Origin: Buttiauxella brennerae ATCC 51605
Lineage (GTDB): Bacteria > Pseudomonadota > Gammaproteobacteria > Enterobacterales > Enterobacteriaceae
NCBI RefSeq assembly: GCF_001654925.1
Contig: NZ_LXER01000019.1
Coordinates: forward strand, 86,444-150,443
Length of the DNA: 64,000 nucleotides
Direction of reading: 5' to 3'
Shown: piece after piece, positions 48,303 to 55,921 of the stretch
How the letters are laid out: each line of letters begins with the position of its first letter
How positions within the stretch are numbered: the stretch's first letter is position 1
Translations under genes and position numbers: made by a program
Notes under the pieces: generated by a model
Told to the model about the DNA's origin: nothing
What the model saw: only the letters and a program-made list of their open reading frames with translations
The model's database searches: none

Positions 48303-50726
48303 ATGCGTAAAACGTTAAGAATGCCGCTGCTATTGCTGGCATTGTTGTCCTGTTTAATGATGGCACCCTTCCTGTCTCAGGCAGACGAGTCCACCGGGCA
48401 ATCTGCCACTGAAGAGCCGGCAAAGGTTAATGCCAACACGGCACTTCCGGCGCTGCAAAAGCGACTGGACTCACTTAAACAGCGCGTATCCGCGGCAAAA
48501 ACCGATAAACAATTCACCAGCCTGAACGATGATTCGCAAAAGTTGGTGGCCGAAGCCGACAAACTTGCCGTTGCGCTGGCACCGCAATTAACTCAAGTTC
48601 AGGCGCAGCTGGATGTTCTGGGACCGGCTCCAGCCCCGGGAACGCTGACTGAAACGCCACAGGTTGTTAGCCAGCGCAAACAACTCAACAACAGCAAAAC
48701 ATTGCTCACGACCCAAATTGAGCAAACTAAAGCGATTGCGGTAGGCGCGCAAAACCTCTCGTCACAAATTTCCGGCTTGCGCCGCGACGCGCTGAAAACA
48801 CAAATCGCGCTGAACACCGGCAGCATTCTTGGTGAAAAATTTTGGTCCCCCGTCTTTCAACCCAACGATAAAGATGCGGCTCGTTTTGGCGAGTTCGGCG
48901 CTCAGGTTGGAAGCGCCTGGGATGAGGCCTGGAGCGAAGAATGGCGCCTGGGCACCGGCATCTATCTTCTCTTAGCATTAGGCATTGGGCTGTTTGGCCG
49001 CCACGCGTTGGATAAACCCATGAACTGGGTGCTACCACGCTGGCTACCACAAGGTCGTTTCCGTCGCAGCTTCCTGGCCTGTTTCACCACGTTAAGCACC
49101 ACGCTGACGCTGGGTATTTGCATGCAGCTGTTGTGCTATATCTTTACGCGCCTGCCCGATACCTCCCCATGGATCCTTGAATTTGCCGATCAACTGGTCG
49201 AGCTGACCTATTTTTCCGCCGTGATCGCAGGCCTGGGTATCGCCCTGCTGTCGAATAACCACCCTTCCTGGCGTTTGCCGGGGATTGCCGATCCGCTGGC
49301 AAAAACCCTCGCAACCTTCCCGATTTTACTGGCAACGTTCATCTTTCTTTTCGGCATCATTGAACAGTTGAACGCGCTGGTTGGCGCAAGTATCGACGCC
49401 ACGCTATTTGGCAACGGCCTTTCTGCACTATTAGTGGCGCTAAACTGCCTGGTCGCTCCACTTCGTGTGAACCGTATACGCCGGAAAATGCGCGCTGAAG
49501 GGGAACAAACCGAAGCGCGTTCCACTGTTGCGGGTCTGATTCACCTGGTCATCAGCCTGACCGCTTTCGTTATTCTGCTGGCGCTGTTGATTGGCTACAT
49601 TCCGCTGGCCCGTTTCGTCACCTTCGAATTGTTGTGGATTGGCCTGGTGGTGTGCAGTCTGTATCTGCTGATTCATTTCGTGGTGGACTTGTGTGAAGCC
49701 GTGTTTTCACCGTCAACGCACAGCGGGAAAATCCTCAAAAGTACACTTAGCCTGAATGACCGCTACCTCTCGCTTGCGGCGACACTTTTCTCCGCACTGG
49801 GTAAAACGTCACTGCTGTTAATGGCAGCGGTTGCGCTGCTTAACGGTACCTTCGGTACCACGACGCCGATGGAACTGCTGGCCAAAATCGCCGATATGTG
49901 GGGCGGCAAAGGCCTTGAAGGGATGAACATCATCCCGGCACACGCCCTTAATGCGGTTCTGTGTCTGGTGGTTGGTTGGTATGTCCTGCGCTCCACGCGC
50001 CGCTGGCTGGATAACGATTTCCTGCCAAAAACCAATATGGACCGTGGTCTGCGCGCGTCCCTGGTGACACTGTTCACCAACGTCGGCTACGTGCTGATTA
50101 TCATGCTAACCCTATCCATGTTGGGTATTGAATGGAACAAACTGGCGTGGATAGTCAGTGCCTTATCGGTGGGTATCGGTTTTGGCTTGCAGGAGATTGT
50201 GAAGAACTTTATCTCCGGCCTGATTCTGTTGACCGAGCGCCCGGTAAAAGTGGGTGACCTGGTGAGTATCAGTGGCGTTGAAGGTGATATTCGCCGCATC
50301 AATGTGCGTGCCACCGAGATTCAACTGGGCGACAAATCCACGGTTATTGTGCCGAACTCGCAGCTAATTTCGCAGAACGTGCGTAACGCAACGATGGGGA
50401 ATGCACAAGGTGTCGCCACGATTACGCTGACCTTCCCGCTGGATATCGACCCTGAACAGGTGCGCAACTTGTTGCTCGAAGCCTATAACCTGCATGAGTC
50501 GATTCTGGAAAACCCAGCGCCATCAGTCAGCTTTAAAGAGCTGGGGCCAACCGGGATTGTGTTAAGCGTAACCGGCTATGTGAACAGCCCACGTATGGTG
50601 AGTTCAACGCGCAGCGATTTGTTATATGAAATTCTTAAGATGCTGCGCGCGGCAGGTATCAGCCTGAGCCAGACGCAAACCATGATCCTTGAGCAGCCGG
50701 CAAATAAAGCTGTCACTGTGGAATAA
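48303..50726 (+). CDS. Mechanosensitive channel of the MscS family with DUF3772 N-terminal domain
   Basis: 807 residues. Signal peptide ending near LSQA, a coiled periplasmic DUF3772 region (residues about 40-200), about ten membrane helices, then the MscS pore helix and beta domain (GIGFGLQEIVKNFISGLILLTERPVKVGDLV near 640). The C-terminal alpha/beta domain ends in ILKMLRAAGI. It is related to E. coli YbiO and MscK-type channels, which open under membrane tension during hypo-osmotic shock. It is not present at this place in E. coli. Confidence 0.88.
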   Translation: MRKTLRMPLLLLALLSCLMMAPFLSQADESTGQSATEEPAKVNANTALPALQKRLDSLKQRVSAAKTDKQFTSLNDDSQKLVAEADKLAVALAPQLTQVQAQLDVLGPAPAPGTLTETPQVVSQRKQLNNSKTLLTTQIEQTKAIAVGAQNLSSQISGLRRDALKTQIALNTGSILGEKFWSPVFQPNDKDAARFGEFGAQVGSAWDEAWSEEWRLGTGIYLLLALGIGLFGRHALDKPMNWVLPRWLPQGRFRRSFLACFTTLSTTLTLGICMQLLCYIFTRLPDTSPWILEFADQLVELTYFSAVIAGLGIALLSNNHPSWRLPGIADPLAKTLATFPILLATFIFLFGIIEQLNALVGASIDATLFGNGLSALLVALNCLVAPLRVNRIRRKMRAEGEQTEARSTVAGLIHLVISLTAFVILLALLIGYIPLARFVTFELLWIGLVVCSLYLLIHFVVDLCEAVFSPSTHSGKILKSTLSLNDRYLSLAATLFSALGKTSLLLMAAVALLNGTFGTTTPMELLAKIADMWGGKGLEGMNIIPAHALNAVLCLVVGWYVLRSTRRWLDNDFLPKTNMDRGLRASLVTLFTNVGYVLIIMLTLSMLGIEWNKLAWIVSALSVGIGFGLQEIVKNFISGLILLTERPVKVGDLVSISGVEGDIRRINVRATEIQLGDKSTVIVPNSQLISQNVRNATMGNAQGVATITLTFPLDIDPEQVRNLLLEAYNLHESILENPAPSVSFKELGPTGIVLSVTGYVNSPRMVSSTRSDLLYEILKMLRAAGISLSQTQTMILEQPANKAVTVE

Positions 50727-50734
50727 TCAGCAAA

Positions 50735-50764
50735 GCCGCTGGCGTCTGTGCGCCAGTGGCCTTT
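50735..50764 (+). terminator. Probable terminator after the MscS-family gene
   Basis: GCCGCTGGCG and CGCCAGTGGC form a 10-bp stem with one G-U pair and a 6-nt loop, followed by CTTTC, starting 9 bp after the stop codon. Confidence 0.6.
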
Positions 50765-50963
50765 CGAATGTAAGAGCTAAAAACAACTCTCACCGGCTAA
50801 TCATTATTTTTAAGAATACTTACCGAAATCACATTCATCAATTTGATTTATATCAACAACGGCAGACGCACTCAGCAGCATTATCTCGCCACGCAAATAC
50901 ATTCCACTTCTTAAACTTTCCCTATGGGCAATAATTAAGAATACCTAATATATAAGAGAGTTA

Positions 50964-51461
50964 ATGATGAACAAATTTAACGTAGTAGTTGCAGCCCTGG
51001 TGGGCGGATTAGTGTTATCTCCAGCAGCAATGGCACTGGATTTAGCTAACGGTAGCTGGAAAGGTGCGGGTGATTCAGTAAAAGTCGTGGTGAACAACAA
51101 AGCCGTAACCATCAACGGTAAAAAAGCGACCCGAACCATTAACAATCCTGATTTTGCAGAATGGAAAGGCGCGGGCTACACCCTGAGTTTCACCCGTAGC
51201 GGTGATGAAATGAGTGGCGAATGGTCTGCACCGCATAAACATGGCGCACTGCAACAAGTTAGCAGCACCAGCACCAGCACCACCAGTGCGAAGAAACTCG
51301 AGAAGAAAGATCTGATGGACTTAACGACCAGCCAGGTAGAAGCAAAACTTAAAGCGGCAGGCTGGAAAGAAGTGTACCCGTATACCGAATACACCCTGAA
51401 CGGCCAGCGCGTGAAGATTCAATATCGCGCCGATCACGCTAATTCTGTCATTTTTCAGTAA
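50964..51461 (+). CDS. Small exported protein of unknown function
   Basis: 165 residues with a clear signal peptide (NVVVAALVGGLVLSPAAMA). The mature part begins LDLANGSWKGAGDSVKVVV, a lipocalin-like or beta-rich stretch, then a Ser/Thr linker (SSTSTSTTSAKK) and a C-terminal module LTTSQVEAKLKAAGWKEVYPYTEYTLNGQRVKIQYR. I do not recognise the family. TAAGAATACCTA about 30 bp upstream looks like a shortened Rcs box, but the spacing is wrong. The gene stands alone and converges on the CstA-family gene. Confidence 0.75.
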   Translation: MMNKFNVVVAALVGGLVLSPAAMALDLANGSWKGAGDSVKVVVNNKAVTINGKKATRTINNPDFAEWKGAGYTLSFTRSGDEMSGEWSAPHKHGALQQVSSTSTSTTSAKKLEKKDLMDLTTSQVEAKLKAAGWKEVYPYTEYTLNGQRVKIQYRADHANSVIFQ

Positions 51462-51463
51462 GT

Positions 51464-51491
51464 AAAAAGGCCGGTCACGGATGACCAGCCT
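51464..51491 (-). terminator. Terminator of the CstA-family gene
   Basis: On the minus strand AGGCTGGTCA-TCCG-TGACCGGCCT forms a 10-bp stem (one G-U pair) followed by TTTTT, placed 13 bp after the stop codon at 51504. It may also serve the convergent gene, though the stem then has a C-A mismatch. Confidence 0.8.
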
Positions 51492-51503
51492 CAAGTTTAG
51501 CTA

Positions 51504-53303
51504 TCAGGAAAGCAATTCAATCGGCTCCGAATTCCCGCGGGCACGCCACAGCACGAACCAGCGTTGAACCGACGCCACCATAATCACCAGCCCAAGCGCT
51601 ACCATCACAATCGAAATCGTACCGTTGAAGATGTTGAAACCTTTGGCAGCACTGTTGAAGTAGACGTTCTTCACCATCCAGTACGCCGCGTAGTTTACCG
51701 TGACATACAGGTATGACAGCGGTACCAGGCAAGTCAGCACGTACCAGCGTTTTTCAGACATCCGCAGGATAATGGTCGCGCCAATCATCAGGCCGATAGA
51801 GGCCATTAACTGGTTGGATACACCAAACAATGCCCAAACTGAGTTGATGTCGCCCGAGTTCAACAGGTAACCCCACAGCACACAGGCAACGATGCTGCAA
51901 CCAATCGCGCCCGGCATCCAGTTAGTGCGTTTGAGCGGTGCCCAAATGTCGCCGAGGAAATCTTGCAGCAAATAACGTGCAACGCGGGTACCGGAATCTA
52001 CTGCCGTCAGAATAAATACCGCTTCAAACATCACCACGAACTGGAAGAAGTAAGACGCAAGGTGGCTGAACCATGGAATGCGGGTGAAGATATCTGCCAT
52101 GCCGACTGCAAGCGTCACTGCCCCGCCGGTACGCCCGTATAAATCCAGGCCGATAGACTCGCTAAGCTGCGGCAAATTCACCACGCTCATCCCCAAGCCA
52201 GCAAACACTTCAGGTGAGGAGTTAATCGCAAAGTAGTCTGCCGGGTGCAGCGCGGTTGCGGCGATTAACGCCATCACACCGACGACACACTCCGCAAGCA
52301 TCGCGCCAAAAGCGACAGGCAGAATATCGTTCCACTTATCAATTTGCTTAGGCGTGGTGCCGGAACCGATAAACGCATGGAAACCAGAGATTGCGCCACA
52401 GGCGATGGTGATTGAGATAAATGGCCAGACCGGACCGGCCAGTACCGGACCATTACCGTGGATAAATTGCGTCACCGCCGGGAATTGAATTTCCGGGTTG
52501 ATAAACACCACGCCAATGACCAGCGCACCGAACACGCCGATTTTCATAAAGCTTGAGAGATAGCCACGCGGCGTCAGCAGCATCCACACCGGCAGCGCCG
52601 TGGCGAAGAAAGCATAGAATGGCAGCACCAGGCTCACCGTTGAAGCACGCAGGCTCAGCCACTCCCCGAAAGAGGATTCCTGAATATAGGGGCCAATCAC
52701 CACGCAGGCGAAAATCACGATAATGCCAACCCAGGTCGCACCGCGCATGCTACCGGTATACCGCTCCCACAAGCCGACGCAAATCGCGACTGGAATCGTC
52801 ATGAAGACCGCGAAGGTTCCCCATGGGTTACGTTCCAGAGCGTGAACCACCACCATCGACAAACCCGCCATGGTAATAGTGATAATGAACAACATGGCAA
52901 GACCGGTACACCAGCCAGCCACCGGGCCGAGTTCCGCTTTTGCCACTTCTGAGAGTGACTTACCACGGTGTTTCATCGACGCGAAAAGCACCACGGTGTC
53001 ATGCACCGCGCCGCCTACCACACAACCAATCAGCAGCCATAAGAAACTTGGCAGGTAACCGTATTGCGCCGCAAGTACCGGGCCGACCAGTGGGCCCGCT
53101 GCGGCGATTGCCGCAAAGTGGCTGCCAAAGTTAACCCATTTTTTAGTTGGGACGTAGTCTTTGCCGTCCTCAAGAATATGTGACGGTGTGATTTCAGAGT
53201 CATCAGCGTTCAGCACTTTACGGACGAAAAACACCCCGTAAAGGCGATAGCAGATGGCAAGAATGCACAAAGTCGCGATAACAAAAGTTAGTGCGTGTTG
53301 CAT
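51504..53303 (-). CDS. CstA/BtsT-family transporter, short form
   Basis: 599 residues from MQHALTFVIATLCILAICYR; GGAG lies 7 bp upstream, while a longer frame would need a TTG without a ribosome site. About 16 membrane helices. Family motifs are FGSHFAAIAAAGPLVGPVLAAQYG near residue 60, GCVVGGAVHDTVVLFASMKHRGKSL and GFHAFIGSGTTPKQI. E. coli CstA (701 aa) and BtsT (716 aa) import peptides or pyruvate; this is a distinct shorter member. The upstream region has a close match to the BtsR binding site, and btsSR lies 8 kb away, so pyruvate-responsive control is likely. Confidence 0.88.
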   Translation of the reverse strand: MQHALTFVIATLCILAICYRLYGVFFVRKVLNADDSEITPSHILEDGKDYVPTKKWVNFGSHFAAIAAAGPLVGPVLAAQYGYLPSFLWLLIGCVVGGAVHDTVVLFASMKHRGKSLSEVAKAELGPVAGWCTGLAMLFIITITMAGLSMVVVHALERNPWGTFAVFMTIPVAICVGLWERYTGSMRGATWVGIIVIFACVVIGPYIQESSFGEWLSLRASTVSLVLPFYAFFATALPVWMLLTPRGYLSSFMKIGVFGALVIGVVFINPEIQFPAVTQFIHGNGPVLAGPVWPFISITIACGAISGFHAFIGSGTTPKQIDKWNDILPVAFGAMLAECVVGVMALIAATALHPADYFAINSSPEVFAGLGMSVVNLPQLSESIGLDLYGRTGGAVTLAVGMADIFTRIPWFSHLASYFFQFVVMFEAVFILTAVDSGTRVARYLLQDFLGDIWAPLKRTNWMPGAIGCSIVACVLWGYLLNSGDINSVWALFGVSNQLMASIGLMIGATIILRMSEKRWYVLTCLVPLSYLYVTVNYAAYWMVKNVYFNSAAKGFNIFNGTISIVMVALGLVIMVASVQRWFVLWRARGNSEPIELLS

Positions 53304-53381
53304 AACCCACTCCAGAGCCAAAGATAAAAAGTTCAGCGCTATGCTGGCATGGGTTGGATACGCAATAAGCGGGAGTTTTGG

Positions 53382-53410
53382 TGAGCGGTTGTATTGGTGT
53401 TTGAGCGGTT
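53382..53410 (-). promoter_or_regulatory. BtsR-type binding site upstream of the CstA-family gene
   Basis: Two exact copies of ACCGCTCA (minus strand), at 53403-53410 and 53382-53389, are separated by 13 bp. This matches the motif I recall for BtsR (YehT) at E. coli btsT (yjiY): ACC[G/A]CT[C/T]A-N13-ACC[G/A]CT[C/T]A. The site ends about 80 bp before the ATG and 18 bp from the edge of repeat copy B. Confidence 0.82.
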
Positions 53411-53417
53411 AGAAATG

Positions 53418-54118
53418 GGGGGGGGAGTGGTATTTCGTTCACCCTAGTGTGCGTTTCCTATGACGGAGCGGTGATTTTCCGTTCACCTAAACGTTATTCG
53501 ATCCCACATCTTTCAGTGAACGGTGAACGTGCCAAGGAGAGAACGCCCTCTCCTTGGCAATCCTGGCGCCCGGCAAGTCAATCGCCGCTTCGCGGTAAAC
53601 ACCGTTTTTTACCCAACATTCGCGGTCGTTCGCGATTCGCTCCCGGCGATCGCTCTCTCACGTGGTTCCCGACCACGTGACCACGACTGAAGGGTAAAAA
53701 CCGGCGCGATTGAAGCCGGGGACAAGGGCAACGTCAAAAGCTAAAGTCAAAAGCCTGGCTGGTTTGGGCTTTGACCTTAGTCCCGGTATAAATTGCCCCA
53801 GCGTTGCCCATAAGTCAGGGTTGAGCTGCCGGGAGCAGCGAAAGAGAGCGACCGCCGGACAAAAATGTCAGGAACATTTTTGAACAACGCTTGCGTTGGC
53901 CACGAAGTGGTTCGGCACACGGATGTGCCGAATAACCGAGTCGCGAACGCCCCTGAACGTTGGGGATAAGCTGGGGTTTACCGCGCAGCGGCAATTTAAT
54001 CACCGGGCGACGGGGTCGCCAGGGGGATGTCGTTATCCACCTGGCACGTTCACCGTTCACTAACCTATGTGGGATCAGTGAACTTTCAGGTGAACGGAAC
54101 AATCACCCTTCTGGCATA
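53418..54118 (+). repeat. Long palindromic multi-hairpin repeat, copy B
   Basis: About 690 bp between the CstA-family promoter and the cytochrome gene, in the same orientation as copy A and about 95% alike outside the indels. Left arm about 53470-53650, centre about 53680-53820, right arm about 53830-54107. Hairpins match copy A: 53530-53559 (12-bp stem) and 53659-53679 (CACGTGGT-TCCCG-ACCACGTG). The 79-bp block is in the right arm (53858-53936), not the left. The right end stops 11 bp short of the cytochrome stop codon. A run of eight G at 53418-53425 marks the left flank. Confidence 0.9.
53858..53936 (-). repeat. 79-bp four-hairpin block in the right arm of copy B
   Basis: Identical, in reverse orientation, to 39367-39445. 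It lies between GCCG and CGAGTCGCGAACG, the mirror image of its place in copy A; the right arm of copy A has only GGAG there. Confidence 0.93.
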
Positions 54119-54128
54119 AGCACCCAGT

Positions 54129-55370
54129 TTACTTCTCCACCCTCAGCGCCTTCACCTGCTCCGCCGTCACATCCCCCGGCAAACCACCCCACGTCACGCG
54201 CAGATAATTCACCAGCTCCGCGACTTGATCATCGTTCAGACGCTCACCGAAGCCCGGCATACTTTGCATGCTTTCGCCGTTCGGGAAGTTCTGTGCAGGC
54301 AGGCCATCGAGCACCGAAACAATCAGGTTTTTGGCATCCGGCTGGCGCAGCGTCGCATTGTTCAGCATCGACACCGCAACGTGCGGTTTGCCCTCACCTT
54401 CACGGGCATGGCATCCAGCGCACTGGTCGAGATATGTCATCCGCCCGGATTCGTTACCGTTGCCGAGTGTTGCAGGCACCGCGGCTGGCGGCGCTTTGCC
54501 CATCAAATACGTTGCCATCGCTTTCTGATCGGCAGGCGTCAAATGCTGAGTACTGAGGTCAACCACCATATGCATTTCGCTAAACGCGCTACCTTGCGGG
54601 GCAATCCCAGTAGTCAGGAATTGCTGTACATCCTGCGGTGTCCAGCCACGTTGCGCTAACGCTTTTGGCGTGATGTCAGGTGCCATAAAGCGCCCTAACT
54701 CCCCTCCCTGCATCGCTTTATCGAGCTTCATTTGGCCCAATAATCCGCGTTCAGTATGGCATTCGCCGCAGTGCCCAAGCACATCCGCCAGATAACGCCC
54801 ACGATGCCAGTCAGCAGAATTACCCGTTGAAATGGCAGGTAAAGGATCTTTATCGTGGAACATAATATTCCAGCCAATCAACGCAATACGCTGGTTGAAC
54901 GGGAAGGCCATTTCGTTATCCGGCGTTGCCACATCCACCGCCGGGCGCGTCATCAGGTACGCATAAATATCATCTGAATCCTGGCGCGAGATGTTTTTAT
55001 ACGAGGTATAAGGCATCGCCGGGAACAGATGACGCCCGGTTGGGGTAACGCCTTCGGTCAGCGCTTTGTAGAAATCATCTTTCGTCCAGCGGCCAATACC
55101 GTAATCAGCAGAAGGTGTCAGGTTGCTGCCGTAAATCGTGCCGTATGGGGATTCCAGCGGGTAGCCGCCAGCTAATGGAGCACCGCCAGAAGCTGTGTGG
55201 CAAGCCGCACAGTCAGCCGCTTTAGCCAGATAACTACCGCGTTCGATTTGCTCTTTGCTGGCGGTGACTTTCTGCACCGGGCCGTCATACGTACGGTACT
55301 CCCGCCAGTACAAAATCGCCACAACAATGGCGACCACCGCCAGCACAATGAGTGCGAGACGTTTTTTCAT
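54129..55370 (-). CDS. Membrane-anchored triheme cytochrome c subunit of the molybdenum dehydrogenase
   Basis: 413 residues. An N-terminal membrane anchor (LALIVLAVVAIVVAILYW) is followed by three cytochrome c domains with haem motifs CAACH (near 57), CGECH (near 205) and CAGCH (near 318). This matches the cytochrome subunits of membrane-bound aldehyde and alcohol dehydrogenases, which pass electrons to ubiquinone or an oxidase. The start overlaps the iron-sulfur gene by 4 bp. Third gene of a three-gene operon. Confidence 0.9.
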   Translation of the reverse strand: MKKRLALIVLAVVAIVVAILYWREYRTYDGPVQKVTASKEQIERGSYLAKAADCAACHTASGGAPLAGGYPLESPYGTIYGSNLTPSADYGIGRWTKDDFYKALTEGVTPTGRHLFPAMPYTSYKNISRQDSDDIYAYLMTRPAVDVATPDNEMAFPFNQRIALIGWNIMFHDKDPLPAISTGNSADWHRGRYLADVLGHCGECHTERGLLGQMKLDKAMQGGELGRFMAPDITPKALAQRGWTPQDVQQFLTTGIAPQGSAFSEMHMVVDLSTQHLTPADQKAMATYLMGKAPPAAVPATLGNGNESGRMTYLDQCAGCHAREGEGKPHVAVSMLNNATLRQPDAKNLIVSVLDGLPAQNFPNGESMQSMPGFGERLNDDQVAELVNYLRVTWGGLPGDVTAEQVKALRVEK

Positions 55371-55921
55371 TTCACCGCCTCCTTCACCAGCCCCGGCGTT
55401 TTCAGCACCACATCGCGCACCGCTTCGTAGTAACGCACATAACCGGTACAGCGGCAGATGTGGTTCTCCAGCGCAGTAGAAATCGCCCCTTCAAGCTCTT
55501 CACGTGCAATCGGTTCACGTTTCAGCTTCTCAACAAAAATCGTTGCGGCGTTCACAAAGCCCGGCGTGCAGTAGCCACACTGGAAACTGTAGTGATCGAG
55601 AAATGACTGCTGAATGGGCGACAGTTCCACCACTTCGCCCTGCTCATCGACTTTAGCGTGGCCTTCCACGGTGCGGACTTTTTTGCCGTTAAAGAAATGA
55701 GCGCCCGTAATGCAGGTGCGCACTTCTTCACTGGTGCCGCTTGGGTTGTCGACAATCGCCACACAGGCGTGGCAAATGCCCTGCCCGCAGCCCAGGCGTG
55801 AACCGGTCAGATAGACATATTCGTGCAGGAAATCGATCATCATCAACCCTTCCGGCACATCAATCGGGCCGTAGGGTTTGTTGTTGATGGTCAGGTTCAT
55901 TGGTTTAGTTGTGATGCTCAT
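55367..55921 (-). CDS. 2Fe-2S subunit of a molybdenum hydroxylase
   Basis: 184 residues. The plant-type 2Fe-2S motif GCGQGICHACVAIVD (C-x4-C-x2-C) with a further cysteine in TCITGAHF is followed by the four-helix cluster domain with CGYCTPGF and ICRCTGYV. It carries electrons from the molybdopterin centre to the cytochrome. It lacks a signal peptide, so export would depend on the Tat signal of the large subunit. The start overlaps the large-subunit gene by 4 bp. Confidence 0.92.
   Translation of the reverse strand: MSITTKPMNLTINNKPYGPIDVPEGLMMIDFLHEYVYLTGSRLGCGQGICHACVAIVDNPSGTSEEVRTCITGAHFFNGKKVRTVEGHAKVDEQGEVVELSPIQQSFLDHYSFQCGYCTPGFVNAATIFVEKLKREPIAREELEGAISTALENHICRCTGYVRYYEAVRDVVLKTPGLVKEAVK

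Noticed and set aside
50933..50950. Rcs-like box TAAGAATACCTA upstream of the small exported protein
   Set aside because: The half-sites resemble an RcsAB box but two bases are missing between them. Kept only as a remark.
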